A stretch of DNA of 64,000 nucleotides from Croceicoccus sp. Ery15 (GTDB lineage Bacteria > Pseudomonadota > Alphaproteobacteria > Sphingomonadales > Sphingomonadaceae), in contig NZ_CP087588.1 in the NCBI RefSeq assembly GCF_020985305.1, positions 682,001 through 746,000 on the forward strand, given 5' to 3'. Both the position numbers and the translations under genes were made by a program. The notes beneath the pieces were generated by a model. That model was not told the origin of the DNA, searched no databases, and saw only the letters and a program-made list of their open reading frames with translations. Shown here piece after piece: positions 38,038-48,390 of the stretch; the first letter of the stretch is position 1, and every line of letters begins with the position of its first letter.

Positions 38038-39243
38038 TCAAGCGCCTTTTGCCTCTTCGTCGACATGGCGGGGCAGTCGGATGGTGATCGTTGTGCCGAC
38101 GCCCAACTCGCTCGCGATATCCATCCTGCCGCGATGGCGTTCCACAATATGCTTCACGATGGCCAGCCCCAAGCCGGTTCCGCCTGCCGCACGGCTTCGT
38201 CCGGGATCGGTACGGTAGAAGCGACGCGTTAAGTGGGGCAGATGCTCGGGCGCGATACCTTCGCCTTTGTCGGTTACGGTCAGTTCGTAACTCGCGTCAC
38301 TGTGCTTGACCGACACATGGACCGGTTCGGTCTTGGATCCATATTTCATGGCGTTGTCTATCAGGTTTCGGGTCAACTGGTCCAATTGTTGCGTATCGCC
38401 CCTGACTGGCATCGGGCGCGGGTCGACATCCAGAAAGACGCGGTCCTTGCCATGCAGCGAAGTCACTCCCGATACGACATGTTCGGTCAGTTCGCGCAGA
38501 TCGAGCACGGTCGGGGGCAGATCGTGTTTGCCCGCCTCGACCCGCGAGAGGCTCATAAGATCTTCGACCAAAGCCTGCAGACGCTTGGCTTCCTTGGCGA
38601 CGATTTCAAGAAATCGATGGCGGGTGGCCGGTTCCATCGGTCGGCCGTCGTCGACGTCGGCCTCCAGCATAGTTTCGACATAGCCAATGATCGAGGAGAG
38701 CGGCGTGCGCAACTCGTGGCTGGCATTGGCGACGAAATCGGTATGCGCGCGGCTGATATCGGCCTCTGCAGTGCGATTCACCAGTTCGATCGTAGTCCGC
38801 GCATCGTCGACCGGGCGGACGGATACGTTCCAGATGGACCGGGGGCCGGATAGCCCCTTGATCGTTGCGCTGCCGCCCCCCTTGCTGTCGAGCAAGCGGA
38901 TCGCTTCGGGATGGCGCACCGCAACGCGCGCGTCCTGTCCCACGATATGCGGGCCCAGCACGTCGCGCGCAGCACGATTGGCAATCGTGATGCGCCCTTT
39001 TTCCATCATCAGATAAGGCTGCGATAGCGGCTCGATCAATTCGCGGGTCTGTTCGGGACCCAACGTGCCGCGTGCGGGCGGTTCGGGTGCCGGTGGAGGG
39101 TCACGGCGGCGCAGCAGCAGCGAGCATATCCAGACGAGCAGGATCGCCCCCGACAGCGCGGCATCATAAGTGGTCAGCCAGATCGCCAGCGTGCCGAGCA
39201 GGGAGAGTAATATGCCGCCCCATGGCAGTCCTGCCATGATCAC
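38038..39243 (-). CDS. phoR: Phosphate regulon sensor histidine kinase PhoR
   Basis: 401 residues. Two N-terminal helices, an arginine stretch, a PAS-like domain (about 70-160: MMEKGRITIANRAARDVLG), HisKA with phospho-acceptor His176 in FVANASHELRTPLSS, and HATPase_c with DNAMKYG, EGIAPEHLPHLTRRFYRTD and GTGLGLAIVKHI. Senses phosphate flux with PhoU and phosphorylates PhoB. The GTG at 39243 or the ATG at 39237 may start the protein; neither has a good ribosome-binding site. No Pho box was seen before it. Confidence 0.95.
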   Translation of the reverse strand: MIMAGLPWGGILLSLLGTLAIWLTTYDAALSGAILLVWICSLLLRRRDPPPAPEPPARGTLGPEQTRELIEPLSQPYLMMEKGRITIANRAARDVLGPHIVGQDARVAVRHPEAIRLLDSKGGGSATIKGLSGPRSIWNVSVRPVDDARTTIELVNRTAEADISRAHTDFVANASHELRTPLSSIIGYVETMLEADVDDGRPMEPATRHRFLEIVAKEAKRLQALVEDLMSLSRVEAGKHDLPPTVLDLRELTEHVVSGVTSLHGKDRVFLDVDPRPMPVRGDTQQLDQLTRNLIDNAMKYGSKTEPVHVSVKHSDASYELTVTDKGEGIAPEHLPHLTRRFYRTDPGRSRAAGGTGLGLAIVKHIVERHRGRMDIASELGVGTTITIRLPRHVDEEAKGA

Positions 39244-39444
39244 GGGATGAACCGAAGTGTCTGAGCGGGGAATCGGTGTTGGGATACCATCCGCCTTGCG
39301 ATAATGTCGTGCGGCAAGAGGCGCCAGTCCGAACCCGTACTTTGTCGCTTTAGCGTCGGAAAAGAGATTGATCGGGAGCGCGCGACCTTGCCATTCACCT
39401 GCGAAGATATGGCTCGTTCAAACCGATGATGGTGGAGAAGGTCG

Positions 39445-39519
39445 TGGTGACCCCTACGGGAATCGAACCCGTGTTTCAGCCGTGAGAGGGCCGCGTCCTG
39501 ACCGCTAGACGAAGGGGCC
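39445..39519 (-). tRNA. tRNA-Glu (CTC)
   Basis: 75 nucleotides including an encoded CCA end. Acceptor stem GGCCCCT/AGGGGTC, D-arm TCTAGCGGTCAGGAC, anticodon loop CTCTCAC with anticodon CTC, and T-arm ACGGGTTCGATTCCCGT are present. It reads GAG codons. The second glutamate tRNA is 24 bases upstream, giving a likely common precursor. Confidence 0.95.
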
Positions 39520-39543
39520 GTGCCTGTCGGCAAGCCCGCACCT

Positions 39544-39618
39544 TGGTGACCCCTACGGGAATCGAACCCGTGTTTCAGCCGTGAAAGGGCCGCGTCCTAA
39601 CCGCTAGACGAAGGGGCC
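39544..39618 (-). tRNA. tRNA-Glu (TTC)
   Basis: 75 nucleotides with encoded CCA. It differs from its neighbour at only a few positions (anticodon loop CTTTCAC, anticodon TTC, and one base in the D-arm), so the pair arose by duplication. It reads GAA, and probably GAG by wobble. Confidence 0.95.
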
Positions 39619-39886
39619 TCCGTGGTGCGGAATGGCCCTCTAGATAGCAGACGGTCGGGGGTCAAGCGAAGATTGCAGAGTTTTTACAGACTTGCCGAAA
39701 TTTCTTTTCACGCAGGGTTGAAGGGGCTCCGGCGATACCGATCTAAATAGCCTAGCCAGCTGCCCCGAAAAATTACGCCAGAGATGCAACAAATGCGCGA
39801 CTGCCGCATTGTTGGGTTATCAAGGCGCGAAGGACAGGGCTTTGCGCGGAACAATCGAACATGACCAGCAGCGGACGAGAGCATCC
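39619..39886. other. Intergenic region before the paoABC operon
   Basis: Nothing gene-like was seen. It must contain the tRNA-Glu promoter (minus) and the pao promoter (plus); a clear sigma-70 box pair was not found. In-frame codons upstream of the chosen paoA ATG run through this region without protein-like content. Confidence 0.5.
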
Positions 39887-40528
39887 ATGCCCCATGAACC
39901 AAGCGGAATTCTTCCGATCTCCCGCCGCAGCCTTTTGGCAAGCAGCGCAGCCTCGGTCGCTATGACGGCGACACCGCCGATGGCCTATGCGCGCACGCCT
40001 GCCCCGGATGCGGTGCCGACCGAATCGGTTCGCTTCATCGTCAACGGCTCTGCACAGACGCTCGAACTCGACACGCGCGTCACCCTGCTCGACGCCTTGC
40101 GCGAGCATTTGAAGCTGACGGGGACCAAAAAGGGATGCGATCACGGTCAGTGCGGAGCCTGCACGGTGATCGTCAATGGCGAGCGGATCAATAGCTGCCT
40201 GTCTTTCGCGGTCATGCACGAGGGTGACGAGGTTACAACGATCGAAGGTCTGGGAACGCCCGACGACCTGCACCCGATGCAGGCGGCCTTTATCGAGCAT
40301 GACGGATATCAATGCGGCTATTGCACGCCGGGACAAATCTGTTCCGCCGTCGCCGTGCTCGACGAAATCCGCGCCGGTATCCCCAGCCATGTGAGTGATG
40401 ACATCACCGGATCTTTCGCGCCGACCGAAATGGAAATGCGCGAGCGGATGAGCGGTAATATCTGCCGCTGCGGGGCCTATTCCAATATTGCCGAAGCCAT
40501 GGCGCAAGTCGCGGGAGAAAGCGCATGA
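39887..40528 (+). CDS. paoA: Periplasmic aldehyde oxidoreductase, [2Fe-2S] subunit (PaoA-like)
   Basis: 213 residues. A twin-arginine signal ([12 protein letters not shown] at about 12-23) exports the folded complex. The plant-type cluster has Cys84, Cys89, Cys92 and Cys104, and the second cluster Cys143, Cys146, Cys193 and Cys195, as in the xanthine oxidase family. It passes electrons from the molybdenum site. The ATG at 39887 is preferred because the Tat signal follows at normal distance. It overlaps paoB by four bases. Confidence 0.93.
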   Translation: MPHEPSGILPISRRSLLASSAASVAMTATPPMAYARTPAPDAVPTESVRFIVNGSAQTLELDTRVTLLDALREHLKLTGTKKGCDHGQCGACTVIVNGERINSCLSFAVMHEGDEVTTIEGLGTPDDLHPMQAAFIEHDGYQCGYCTPGQICSAVAVLDEIRAGIPSHVSDDITGSFAPTEMEMRERMSGNICRCGAYSNIAEAMAQVAGESA

Positions 40529-41490
40529 GGGCCTTTACCTATGAGCGCGCCCAATCGCCGGCGGCGGCGGCAAAGGCAGTGCAGGGGCGGGCGGGCGCCA
40601 AATTCATTGCGGGCGGCACCAACCTGATCGATCTGATGAAGATCGAGGTGGAGACGCCGACGCATCTTGTCGATGTGAACGGGCTCGGCCTCGACAAGGT
40701 CGAGAGCGACGGGGACGGCGGTCTGCGGATCGGTGCGCTGGTGTCGAACACTGCGCTTGCTGCCGATGCGCGGGTGCGGCGCGAATACGGCGTCCTGACC
40801 CGCGCGATTGTGGCGGGCGCATCGGGACAGCTTCGCAACAAGGCGACGACCGGCGGCAATCTGCTGCAACGCACGCGCTGCCCCTATTTCTACGACACCA
40901 ACCAGCCTTGTAACAAACGTAGCCCGGGGTCCGGTTGCGGCGGGCATGAGGGCTATTCGCGCCAACTGGGTATCATGGGGGTCAGCGATCAGTGCATCGC
41001 CACCTATCCGGGCGACATGGCCGTTGCGCTGCGCGTATTGGATGCGGTGGTGGAAACGGTAAGGCCAGATGGCCAGACGCGTGCCATCCCCATCGCCGAC
41101 TTTCACCGGACCTGGGACAGCGCGCCGGAAAAGGACAATGTGCTGGATAAGGGCGAGCTGATAACCGGTGTCACCTTGCCCAAGCCGCTTGGCGGCACGC
41201 ATATCTATCGCAAGGTGCGCGATCGTGCATCCTACGCCTTTGCACTGGTGTCGGTCGCGGCGGTGATCCAGCCCGATGGCACGGGGCGTTTCGCGGTCGG
41301 CGGGATCGGTTCCAAACCGTGGCGCAGCGCCGAGGCTGACAAGCAACTGCCCAATGGCGCCGCTGCCGCCGCCCGCGTGCTGACGCAAGGTGCGCGCACG
41401 ACCGAGGATAATGCGTTCAAGGTTCCGCTGGTCGAACGGACACTGGCCGCCGTTCTGGCAGAGGCACGCGGGAAGGGAGATGCGGCATGA
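40525..41490 (+). CDS. paoB: Aldehyde oxidoreductase, FAD subunit with extra Fe-S cluster (PaoB-like)
   Basis: 321 residues of the CO-dehydrogenase/xanthine dehydrogenase FAD subunit family: [15 protein letters not shown] (about 25-39) and [16 protein letters not shown] for FAD binding. An insert bears Cys119, Cys129, Cys138 and Cys157, the pattern by which E. coli PaoB holds a [4Fe-4S] cluster. It has no signal peptide and is presumably exported with PaoA. Overlaps paoA and paoC by ATGA junctions. Confidence 0.93.
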   Translation: MRAFTYERAQSPAAAAKAVQGRAGAKFIAGGTNLIDLMKIEVETPTHLVDVNGLGLDKVESDGDGGLRIGALVSNTALAADARVRREYGVLTRAIVAGASGQLRNKATTGGNLLQRTRCPYFYDTNQPCNKRSPGSGCGGHEGYSRQLGIMGVSDQCIATYPGDMAVALRVLDAVVETVRPDGQTRAIPIADFHRTWDSAPEKDNVLDKGELITGVTLPKPLGGTHIYRKVRDRASYAFALVSVAAVIQPDGTGRFAVGGIGSKPWRSAEADKQLPNGAAAAARVLTQGARTTEDNAFKVPLVERTLAAVLAEARGKGDAA

Positions 41491-43688
41491 AGTTCGATAC
41501 ACCCGCAGGCGCCAATCCGATCGATCGCATGAAGCTGGTCGGCAAATCGACCAATCGCATTGACGGTCCGCTCAAGACCACCGGTCTTGCGCCTTATGCT
41601 TATGAACGCCACGACGTCGCCGAGGGGCAGCTTTACGGCTATGTCTTGGGCGCTGCCATCGCCAAGGGACGAATCCAGTCGATGGACCTTTCCGAAGCGG
41701 AAAAGGCGCCCGGTGTGGTCGGCATTCTTTCCACCCTCGATCACCAACCGGTGCCGCTGACGGGGTTCAATACTGCCAATCTGTTCGGCGGGGCACAGAT
41801 ACAGCACTATCATCAGGCCATCGCGCTGGTGGTGGCCGAAAGTTTTGAGCAGGCACGCGCCGCATCGGCCTTGATCCGCGTGAATTACCAGCGCGAACAG
41901 GGCCAGTTCGATCTGTCGGCCATCGCACCCTCGGCTCCCGTCAAGGAAGACAGCGTCGTCCGGCACGGCGATTTCGACAATGCCTTTGCGAAGGCGGCGG
42001 TGAAGATCGAGCAGACCTATACGACGCCCGATGAAAGCCATGCGATGATGGAGTGCCATTCCAGCCTGGCGCATTGGCAAGGCGAGAAAGTGACCGTCTG
42101 GACGTCGAACCAGATGATCCAGTGGAACAAGCGCGCGTTGGCAAAGGCGCTTGGGTTGCCCGAAGAGAACGTGCGTGTGGATTCGCCATATCTGGGTGGC
42201 GGATTTGGATCCAAACTGTTTCTGCGCGCCGATGCGGTCATGGCTGCTTTGGCGGCAAAACAGGTCGGCCGGCCGGTCAAGGTGATGCTGCAACGCCCGC
42301 TGGTGTTCAACAATACGACCCATCGGCCCGCCACAATCCAGCGGATCAGGCTGGGAGCAGGCAAGGACGGCAGGCTGATCGCGATTTCGCATGCATCGGT
42401 CAACGGGAACCTGCCCAATGGCGACACCGAAGGTGCGACGGCGCAGACCGAATTGCTCTATGCGGGCGAAAACCGGCTGACGCAGTTGCGGCTGGGTGTG
42501 CTGGACTTGCCTGAGGGTAACGCGATGCGCGCTCCGGGCGAGGCACCTGGCATGATGGCGCTGGAAATGGCGATGGACGAGCTGGCCGAGAAGCTGGACA
42601 TGAACCCCGTCGATCTGCGCATCGTCAATGATACCCAAGTCGATCCGGTAAACACCGAACGCCGTTACAGCCAGCGCCAGATGATCGAATGCCTGCAGCG
42701 TGGTGCTGCAGAATTCGGGTGGAGCGATACGAAAAATTTCCCGAGGCCGGGCCAGCGGCGCGAAGGAGAATGGCTGATCGGAACGGGCATGGCAGTGGGT
42801 TTCCGCAACCATCTTGTGATGAAATCCGCCGCGCGCGTCCGCCTGTCGCCAGAAGGGCGAGTGACCGTGGAAACCGATATGACCGATATCGGGACCGGCA
42901 CCTATACGATCATCGCGCAGACCGCTGCCGAAATGATGGGCGTGCCGCTCGACATGGTGACGGTGACGCTTGGCGATTCCGATTTTCCCGTTTCGGCAGG
43001 ATCGGGCGGGCAATGGGGCGCGGCGAATTCGACGGCGGGTGTCTACGCGGCATGCGTCAAATTGCGTGAGCAGGCCGCCGCCGCCGCCGGTTTCAACGCC
43101 GCCGACGATGTCGAGTTTGTCGACGGTGAAATTCGCGCGGCGGGCCGTTCGGTCCCCTTGGGCGAAGCAGCCGGCTCAGGCGAACTGGTCGCCGAGGATG
43201 CGATCGAATACGGCGATCTGGATAAGAAATTCCAGCAATCGACCTTTGCCGGCCATTTTGTCGAAATGGCGGTCAACGCCTATACCGGAGAGCCGCGTAT
43301 CCGCCGTATGCTGGCTGTGTGCGCTGCGGGGCGGATCCTGAATCCGAAATCGGCTCGCAGTCAGGTTATCGGCGCGATGACCATGGGTGTCGGCGCCGCG
43401 CTGATGGAAGAACTGGCGGTCGACAAACGCTTCGGCTTTTTCGTGAACCACGATCTGGCCGGATATGAAGTGCCGGTCCACGCCGATATCCCCCACCAGC
43501 AGGTGATCTTTCTGGAGGAGGAGGATGCAACCACCTCGCCCATGAAGGCCAAGGGCGTCGGTGAACTGGGCCTGTGTGGTGTGGGCGCGGCCATTGCGAA
43601 CGCGATCTATAACGCGACCGGTGTGCGGGTGCGCGATTACCCGATCACGCTGGACAAGCACTTGGCCGATCTGCCGGCCATCGCCTGA
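41487..43688 (+). CDS. paoC: Aldehyde oxidoreductase, molybdenum-cofactor subunit (PaoC-like)
   Basis: 733 residues. Mo-cofactor-binding loops [22 protein letters not shown] and [14 protein letters not shown], and the catalytic Glu693 in [10 protein letters not shown] are intact. It has the length and features of E. coli PaoC, so it probably oxidises aldehydes, aromatic ones included, in the periplasm; the substrate here is not known. A PaoD/XdhC-type maturation gene that should follow is not here: the next gene reads on the other strand. Confidence 0.94.
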   Translation: MKFDTPAGANPIDRMKLVGKSTNRIDGPLKTTGLAPYAYERHDVAEGQLYGYVLGAAIAKGRIQSMDLSEAEKAPGVVGILSTLDHQPVPLTGFNTANLFGGAQIQHYHQAIALVVAESFEQARAASALIRVNYQREQGQFDLSAIAPSAPVKEDSVVRHGDFDNAFAKAAVKIEQTYTTPDESHAMMECHSSLAHWQGEKVTVWTSNQMIQWNKRALAKALGLPEENVRVDSPYLGGGFGSKLFLRADAVMAALAAKQVGRPVKVMLQRPLVFNNTTHRPATIQRIRLGAGKDGRLIAISHASVNGNLPNGDTEGATAQTELLYAGENRLTQLRLGVLDLPEGNAMRAPGEAPGMMALEMAMDELAEKLDMNPVDLRIVNDTQVDPVNTERRYSQRQMIECLQRGAAEFGWSDTKNFPRPGQRREGEWLIGTGMAVGFRNHLVMKSAARVRLSPEGRVTVETDMTDIGTGTYTIIAQTAAEMMGVPLDMVTVTLGDSDFPVSAGSGGQWGAANSTAGVYAACVKLREQAAAAAGFNAADDVEFVDGEIRAAGRSVPLGEAAGSGELVAEDAIEYGDLDKKFQQSTFAGHFVEMAVNAYTGEPRIRRMLAVCAAGRILNPKSARSQVIGAMTMGVGAALMEELAVDKRFGFFVNHDLAGYEVPVHADIPHQQVIFLEEEDATTSPMKAKGVGELGLCGVGAAIANAIYNATGVRVRDYPITLDKHLADLPAIA

Positions 43689-43709
43689 TCTGGTCGGCTG
43701 GTTTCCGGC

Positions 43710-44123
43710 TCAGCGTCCGGTGCTGCCGGGCGCCAGCCCTGCCACCTGCATCGCAGCTTCCAGCTCCATGACGGCCTGTTGCAGCGCCTCGACATAGGGC
43801 GCTGCAACAGCGGCGGCGCAGACGGCAGCGCGATCGCTTGTGCGGTCGAGCAAAGCAAGCAGCAAGGCTTCCCCTTCGGCCACCACGGGGCAACAGGGGC
43901 GCGCAAATCCCAACTGCATTTTGGCATGCACGGCCAGCAGCGTCATCGCGCGGTAGAACGGGGCGAGGGCCGCGATCATGCGTCGGTCGAGGAAAAGTGG
44001 GGCGATAGCGTCTGCCGGACATTTGCGATCGGCCACGGCCATCACCCAGCCCCGCACGGATTTCACCGCGAACTGTCCACCTTCGTCGAGAGCCGACAGG
44101 CGCTGATCGAGGAATCGGTACAT
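43710..44123 (-). CDS. Hypothetical helical protein
   Basis: 137 residues, not recognised. It is alanine rich and probably all helical, with hydrophobic stretches (MIAALAPFYRAMTLLAVHA and ALLLALLDRTS) but no clear membrane helix or signal peptide, and several cysteines (KCPAD, PCCPV). The ATG at 44123 has GGAG six bases upstream, which I used to reject earlier starts. It is convergent with paoC and shares a divergent region with the lipoprotein gene. No function is proposed. Confidence 0.7.
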   Translation of the reverse strand: MYRFLDQRLSALDEGGQFAVKSVRGWVMAVADRKCPADAIAPLFLDRRMIAALAPFYRAMTLLAVHAKMQLGFARPCCPVVAEGEALLLALLDRTSDRAAVCAAAVAAPYVEALQQAVMELEAAMQVAGLAPGSTGR

Positions 44124-44309
44124 GGTCTCTCCGTCATTTGTTTCGGGGTGCACGATTCCACGCCTGACGAATTAATGCAAGAGACTCGCAATAGCATTTT
44201 TTGGTGTTCTACGACGATCGGTGGCGGGAGCGGTAAGAAGTGGGACTCGGCCCTCAAAATGCGCTAGTGGTAAGGTGTCAGATGCATCGAGCTTGGAAAG
44301 GGGATGTCC

Positions 44310-44972
44310 ATGCGTATTGCCATTTTGCTGCCCGTGGTTGCGGCCGCAGCGCTGGCGGCCTGCGGTTCATCAGGCGACACAGGTGCCGAAACAGAAGCCA
44401 CACCCTTCGAATTTCCGCCCAGCCTGTCACCTTTTGGCGATGGCTATCCAGTGGCAGGCGATCCCTGCCGCCAGATCGGGGAGAGCGAAGCGGTCCTCGA
44501 TCTCCTCGACGATAGTGCGATGCTGGTCGGCTGTCCGACCGTGGAGCAGGCCGAGGCGTTGGGCGGATCGCTTGTCGCGACGATCGACGGGGTCAGTCTC
44601 GTTTCCGTTCCGATGGGCGATGCGAACGCCGGGATGGGCGAAACGGGCGATGCTCTTGTGGCCGGAACCGATTACAATGCAACGACGATTCTGTCCTGTG
44701 CCTTTGACGGGGCGGCCAGTTTTTCGGATTGCAACGCCGGAGTGAAGCGCAACTGGGGCGATGACGGCACCTCGCTGGTCGAAGTCTCCAAGCCTGATGG
44801 CACGACGCGGGCGATATTTTTCAACGGCACCGAAGCAACCGGCGCCGACAGCGCGCAGGCCGACGGATCCGCCGCTTGGGACTTCAAGGTCGAGCGAAAG
44901 GGCGACGAAAGCACGGTCACTTTCGGGCCGGAGAAATATATCATTCCCGATGCGCTGGTCGTTGGCGGATGA
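44310..44972 (+). CDS. Lipoprotein of unknown function
   Basis: 220 residues from the ATG at 44310, chosen because GGAAAGGGG ends six bases upstream; the ATG at 44304 is too close to that site. The signal ends in a lipobox LAAC (Cys18). The mature part begins with an acidic/threonine linker and has a repeated-looking fold with four further cysteines (DPCRQIG, VGCPTVEQAEAL, LSCAFDG, SDCNAG) likely forming two disulfides. It is translationally coupled to a small membrane protein (ATGA). Probably faces the periplasm. Confidence 0.8.
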   Translation: MRIAILLPVVAAAALAACGSSGDTGAETEATPFEFPPSLSPFGDGYPVAGDPCRQIGESEAVLDLLDDSAMLVGCPTVEQAEALGGSLVATIDGVSLVSVPMGDANAGMGETGDALVAGTDYNATTILSCAFDGAASFSDCNAGVKRNWGDDGTSLVEVSKPDGTTRAIFFNGTEATGADSAQADGSAAWDFKVERKGDESTVTFGPEKYIIPDALVVGG

Positions 44973-45244
44973 GGGTTATCTGCGGTCTGTTCGGCTTGCT
45001 CTATCTGGGCGCATTGGGTTTGCTTGCGATCGGCACGTTCGGCCTTTTCGGTCAGGAACAGGACCCGCTTTCGGGCGTATTTCTGATTCCGCTGGGCATG
45101 CCGTGGATATGGCTGGCGGACAAGGTCGGCCTGAGCGGCGCGCTGGTGGCGATACTGGCGCCGCTGATCAATCTGCTAATCCTGTTCGCCCTCTGCCGAA
45201 TGATGAACAGGCGACGCGCAGCCAAGCGCGAGGCGACACCCTAA
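44969..45244 (+). CDS. Small membrane protein
   Basis: 91 residues with two membrane helices (LFGLLYLGALGLLAIGTFG and ALVAILAPLINLLILFALC) flanking a loop with PLGMPWIWLADKVG, and a basic C terminus (MNRRRAAKRE) predicted inside. The ATG overlaps the lipoprotein stop as ATGA, which fixes the start and suggests the two act together. Its stop overlaps the GNAT-nitrilase gene stop on the opposite strand by three bases. Confidence 0.8.
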   Translation: MRVICGLFGLLYLGALGLLAIGTFGLFGQEQDPLSGVFLIPLGMPWIWLADKVGLSGALVAILAPLINLLILFALCRMMNRRRAAKREATP

Positions 45245-46866
45245 CCGCCGCCCGCGTGCTTCGGGCCAAGCGGCTTTCCGCCCTGCGCCTCGACGATTTT
45301 CTCGCCGCCCGAATGGGGCTTGCCGACCTTGCCGTCCCATTCGATGTGGTAAAGATCGAAACGCCGGTCGGCGAGGTTCTTCACCGTGCCTTCGGCGCGC
45401 GCCCATGACAGATCGGCAAGATTGACGTCGCTGATGGTCAGCGTTTCGACATTTTCGCTTGCCTCTGCCGCGATACCGTCGCGGGCGAAGGGGAAGTCGC
45501 ACGGCGTCAATATACAGGACTGGGCGTACTGGATGTCCATATTGCCGACATTGGGCAGGTTCCCGACATTCCCCGCCATCACGACATAGCACTGGTTCTC
45601 GATCGCGCGGGCCTGCGCGCAGTAACGCACGCGCAGATAGCCCTGGCGGCTGTCGGTGCAGAAAGGCACGAAGATGATCCGCGCGCCTTCATCGACCAGT
45701 CGGCGGGCGAGTTCGGGAAATTCGCTGTCATAGCAGATGAGCACACCGATCGGACCGCAGTCGGTCTGGATCGCGTCGATACTGTCGCCGCCCTTGATAT
45801 TCCACCAGTAATCCTCGTTCGGGGTCGGGTGGATCTTCTCCTGCTCGTGGATCGATCCGTCGCGTAGGCACACATAGGCGACATTGTGGATGTCTCCGTC
45901 CTCCATGCGCGTCGGGTGCGAACCGCCGATGATATTGATGTTATATTCCAACGCCATCTTGGACAGCGCCTTGCGGATTTTGGGCGTGTACCAGCTCAGC
46001 GCCTCGATCGCTTCCTGCGGGCTCAGCTCTTTTTCCGCGAAGGAAAGGAGGGGCAGGGTGAACAGCTCGGGAAAGAGGATGAAATCCGCTTCGTAATCCG
46101 CTGCGACATCGACGAAATATTCGATCCCGCGCATGAATTCATCATAGTCCTTCACCTGACGCGCCTGCAGCTGGCACGTGGCGATGCGGACTTGCTCGAC
46201 GCCGCGCGGTAAGCGGAATTTCTTCGGTTGGTCGCGGTCGACGAAGGGGTTTCGCCACACCATGCGCACGGCATAGGCCTTGGATTTCTTATCCTCGGGC
46301 AGATAATCCTTCATTACGCCGTCAGGCTCGAAGCCATTGGCCATCTGGAAACGCAGAACGGGGTCGTGCAGCTTTCCTTCTATGACCTTTTCCAGATAGT
46401 CCTCGGCCCCGTCGACGCGCCGCCAGAAGCGGCTGAGATTGGGCATGCGTCCGGCAAAGACGATGCCGGTCAGTTCCAGCTCCTCTGCCAGCGCGCGCCG
46501 TTCTTCGTAAAGGCGCCGTCCGATGCGCGTTCCGCGCACCTTGGGGTCGACGCACATCTCATAGCCGTAAAGCCAGTCGCCGGTAGGATCGTGGCGCGAT
46601 CCGAAACCATTGCCGGTAATTTCGTCCCAGTCATGCAGGCTGAATGCCAGCCCCTGCGAAACCCGCATCGACGCGCAATAGCCGACGACCTTGCCGTCCA
46701 GCTTGGCGACGAAACAGCCCTCCGCGAAATTGTTCATCTGACCGCGAATCTCACCATAGGTATAGGCGGGCATATCCTCGTAAACGCGGCGGATCAGGGC
46801 GGCGATGCCCGATACGTCAGAGGATCGTGCCTGGCGGACTTCCAGGCGGGCGCGGGTGTTGGCCAT
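45241..46866 (-). CDS. GNAT acetyltransferase-nitrilase fusion
   Basis: 541 residues. An N-terminal GNAT domain (about 1-215, acetyl-CoA loop in VDPKVRGTRIGRRLYEERRALAE) is fused to a carbon-nitrogen hydrolase domain with the triad FPELFTLPLL (Glu), EKIHPTPNEDYWW (Lys) and GVLICYDSEFPEL (Cys378). Such fusions are a known family with unknown substrate; an amidase or acyl-transfer reaction is likely. GGAAG precedes the ATG. It is preceded on its strand by icd and a terminator, so is probably independently transcribed. Confidence 0.92.
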   Translation of the reverse strand: MANTRARLEVRQARSSDVSGIAALIRRVYEDMPAYTYGEIRGQMNNFAEGCFVAKLDGKVVGYCASMRVSQGLAFSLHDWDEITGNGFGSRHDPTGDWLYGYEMCVDPKVRGTRIGRRLYEERRALAEELELTGIVFAGRMPNLSRFWRRVDGAEDYLEKVIEGKLHDPVLRFQMANGFEPDGVMKDYLPEDKKSKAYAVRMVWRNPFVDRDQPKKFRLPRGVEQVRIATCQLQARQVKDYDEFMRGIEYFVDVAADYEADFILFPELFTLPLLSFAEKELSPQEAIEALSWYTPKIRKALSKMALEYNINIIGGSHPTRMEDGDIHNVAYVCLRDGSIHEQEKIHPTPNEDYWWNIKGGDSIDAIQTDCGPIGVLICYDSEFPELARRLVDEGARIIFVPFCTDSRQGYLRVRYCAQARAIENQCYVVMAGNVGNLPNVGNMDIQYAQSCILTPCDFPFARDGIAAEASENVETLTISDVNLADLSWARAEGTVKNLADRRFDLYHIEWDGKVGKPHSGGEKIVEAQGGKPLGPKHAGGG

Positions 46867-46900
46867 GGGTACTTCCGGTGTTTTGGACAGTCTGAATGCG

Positions 46901-46938
46901 AAAGCACCGGCCCCACCTGTTGGCGGAGCCGGTGCCCT
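46901..46938 (-). terminator. Terminator after icd
   Basis: On the minus strand GCACCGGC pairs with GCCGGTGC around a loop, ending in a short TTT. It lies about 25 bases past the icd stop. The T-tract is short, so efficiency may be moderate. Confidence 0.65.
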
Positions 46939-46959
46939 TCTAACGCACGAAAAGAGAAA

Positions 46960-48186
46960 TCAGGCCCAGCTGGCCATTTCCTTTTCGAGATTCTGAACGA
47001 TCGCTTCGAAGAACTGCTCGGTCGTCATCCAGCTCTGCGAAGAACCGATGAGCAGGGCAAGATCCTTGGTCATCGCACCGCTCTCGACGGTTTCGATGCA
47101 GACACGCTCAAGCGTTTCGGCGAACTTCACCACGTTAGGCGTATCGTCGAACTTGCCGCGATACATCAGGCCGCGGGTCCATGCGAAGATCGACGCGATC
47201 GGGTTGGTGCTGGTTGCCTTGCCCTGCTGGTGCTGGCGATAGTGGCGGGTGACGGTGCCGTGGGCGGCTTCTGCTTCGACGGTCTTGCCATCGGGCGCCA
47301 TCAGGACCGAGGTCATCAGGCCGAGCGAACCGTAACCCTGCGCGACGGTGTCCGACTGCACGTCGCCGTCATAGTTTTTGCAGGCCCAGACGAACTTGCC
47401 GCTCCACTTCAGCGCCGATGCGACCATATCGTCGATCAGGCGGTGTTCGTAAGTGATGCCCTTTTCAGCGAACTTTTCCTTGAATCCTTCGGTGTCGAAC
47501 ACTTCCTGGAACAGATCCTTGAAGCGGCCGTCATAGGCCTTCATGATCGTGTTCTTGGTCGACAGGTAGACCGGCCAGCCAAGCCCCAGACCATAGTTGA
47601 ACGAAGCGCGCGCGAAGTCGCGGATCGAATCGTCGAGGTTGTACATCGCCATGGCGACGCCGGGGGCGGGGAAATCGAACACTTCGAGGTCGAGGTCGTT
47701 CTGACCGTCTTCCGAATCGAAGACGAGGCGCAGCTTGCCCTTGCCGGGGATCAGCGTGTCGGTGGCGCGATACTGGTCGCCGAATGCGTGACGGCCCACG
47801 ACGATCGGGTCGGTCCAGCCCGGGACCAGGCGCGGCACGTTCGAGATCACGATGGGTTCGCGGAAAACCACGCCGCCAAGGATGTTGCGAATAGTGCCGT
47901 TAGGCGAACGCCACATCTTCTTAAGGTCGAATTCCTCGACGCGCTGTTCGTCGGGCGTGATGGTCGCGCATTTCACGCCGACACCATATTGCTTGATCGC
48001 ATTGGCCGCATCGACGGTGATCTGGTCGTCGGTTTCGTCACGCTTGGTAACCGACAGATCGTAATATTTCAGATCGACGTCGAGATAGGGAAGAATAAGG
48101 CGTTCGCGGATCCATTCCCAGATGATCCGCGTCATTTCGTCGCCGTCGATTTCGACGACGGGGTTCTTTACCTTGATCTTCTCCAT
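46960..48186 (-). CDS. icd: NADP-dependent isocitrate dehydrogenase
   Basis: 408 residues of the type II (eukaryote-like, about 45 kDa subunit) isocitrate dehydrogenase. [14 protein letters not shown] near the N terminus, the isocitrate-binding SPNGTIRN loop, [21 protein letters not shown] metal/substrate region and [12 protein letters not shown] for NADP are visible. Oxidises isocitrate to 2-oxoglutarate, directly feeding the SucAB-LpdA complex encoded about 38 kb away. It is a single-gene unit bounded by a terminator. Confidence 0.97.
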   Translation of the reverse strand: MEKIKVKNPVVEIDGDEMTRIIWEWIRERLILPYLDVDLKYYDLSVTKRDETDDQITVDAANAIKQYGVGVKCATITPDEQRVEEFDLKKMWRSPNGTIRNILGGVVFREPIVISNVPRLVPGWTDPIVVGRHAFGDQYRATDTLIPGKGKLRLVFDSEDGQNDLDLEVFDFPAPGVAMAMYNLDDSIRDFARASFNYGLGLGWPVYLSTKNTIMKAYDGRFKDLFQEVFDTEGFKEKFAEKGITYEHRLIDDMVASALKWSGKFVWACKNYDGDVQSDTVAQGYGSLGLMTSVLMAPDGKTVEAEAAHGTVTRHYRQHQQGKATSTNPIASIFAWTRGLMYRGKFDDTPNVVKFAETLERVCIETVESGAMTKDLALLIGSSQSWMTTEQFFEAIVQNLEKEMASWA

Positions 48187-48390
48187 GGGGCTTTCATCTC
48201 TCTTCGTGAGTTAGGGAGGAGCACGATGTTTTTGGCATCGCGCACGAATGAGTCGAGCGGGTCTTAGCAAAGCGCGCCGCTGGCGCAAGGGCGCTTGCCA
48301 GCGGATATGGAAGCGGGATCCGGGCGGACAGTGGTATTGCGACGCGCTTGCACCTACATCGGCGCGGCAAATAGCGACAAGGCAGGACCC

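Noticed and set aside
41232..43013. 593-codon frame on the minus strand opposite paoB/paoC
   Set aside because: Antisense to molybdenum-enzyme motifs; no motif or start signal.
44165..44200. Fur-like imperfect inverted sequence between the 43710 and 44310 genes
   Set aside because: Symmetry around GAGTCTC breaks down in the flanks and neither gene has an evident iron role.
46228..48267. 679-codon open frame on the plus strand opposite the GNAT-nitrilase and icd genes
   Set aside because: Runs across two confirmed genes and the terminator between them; shadow coding.
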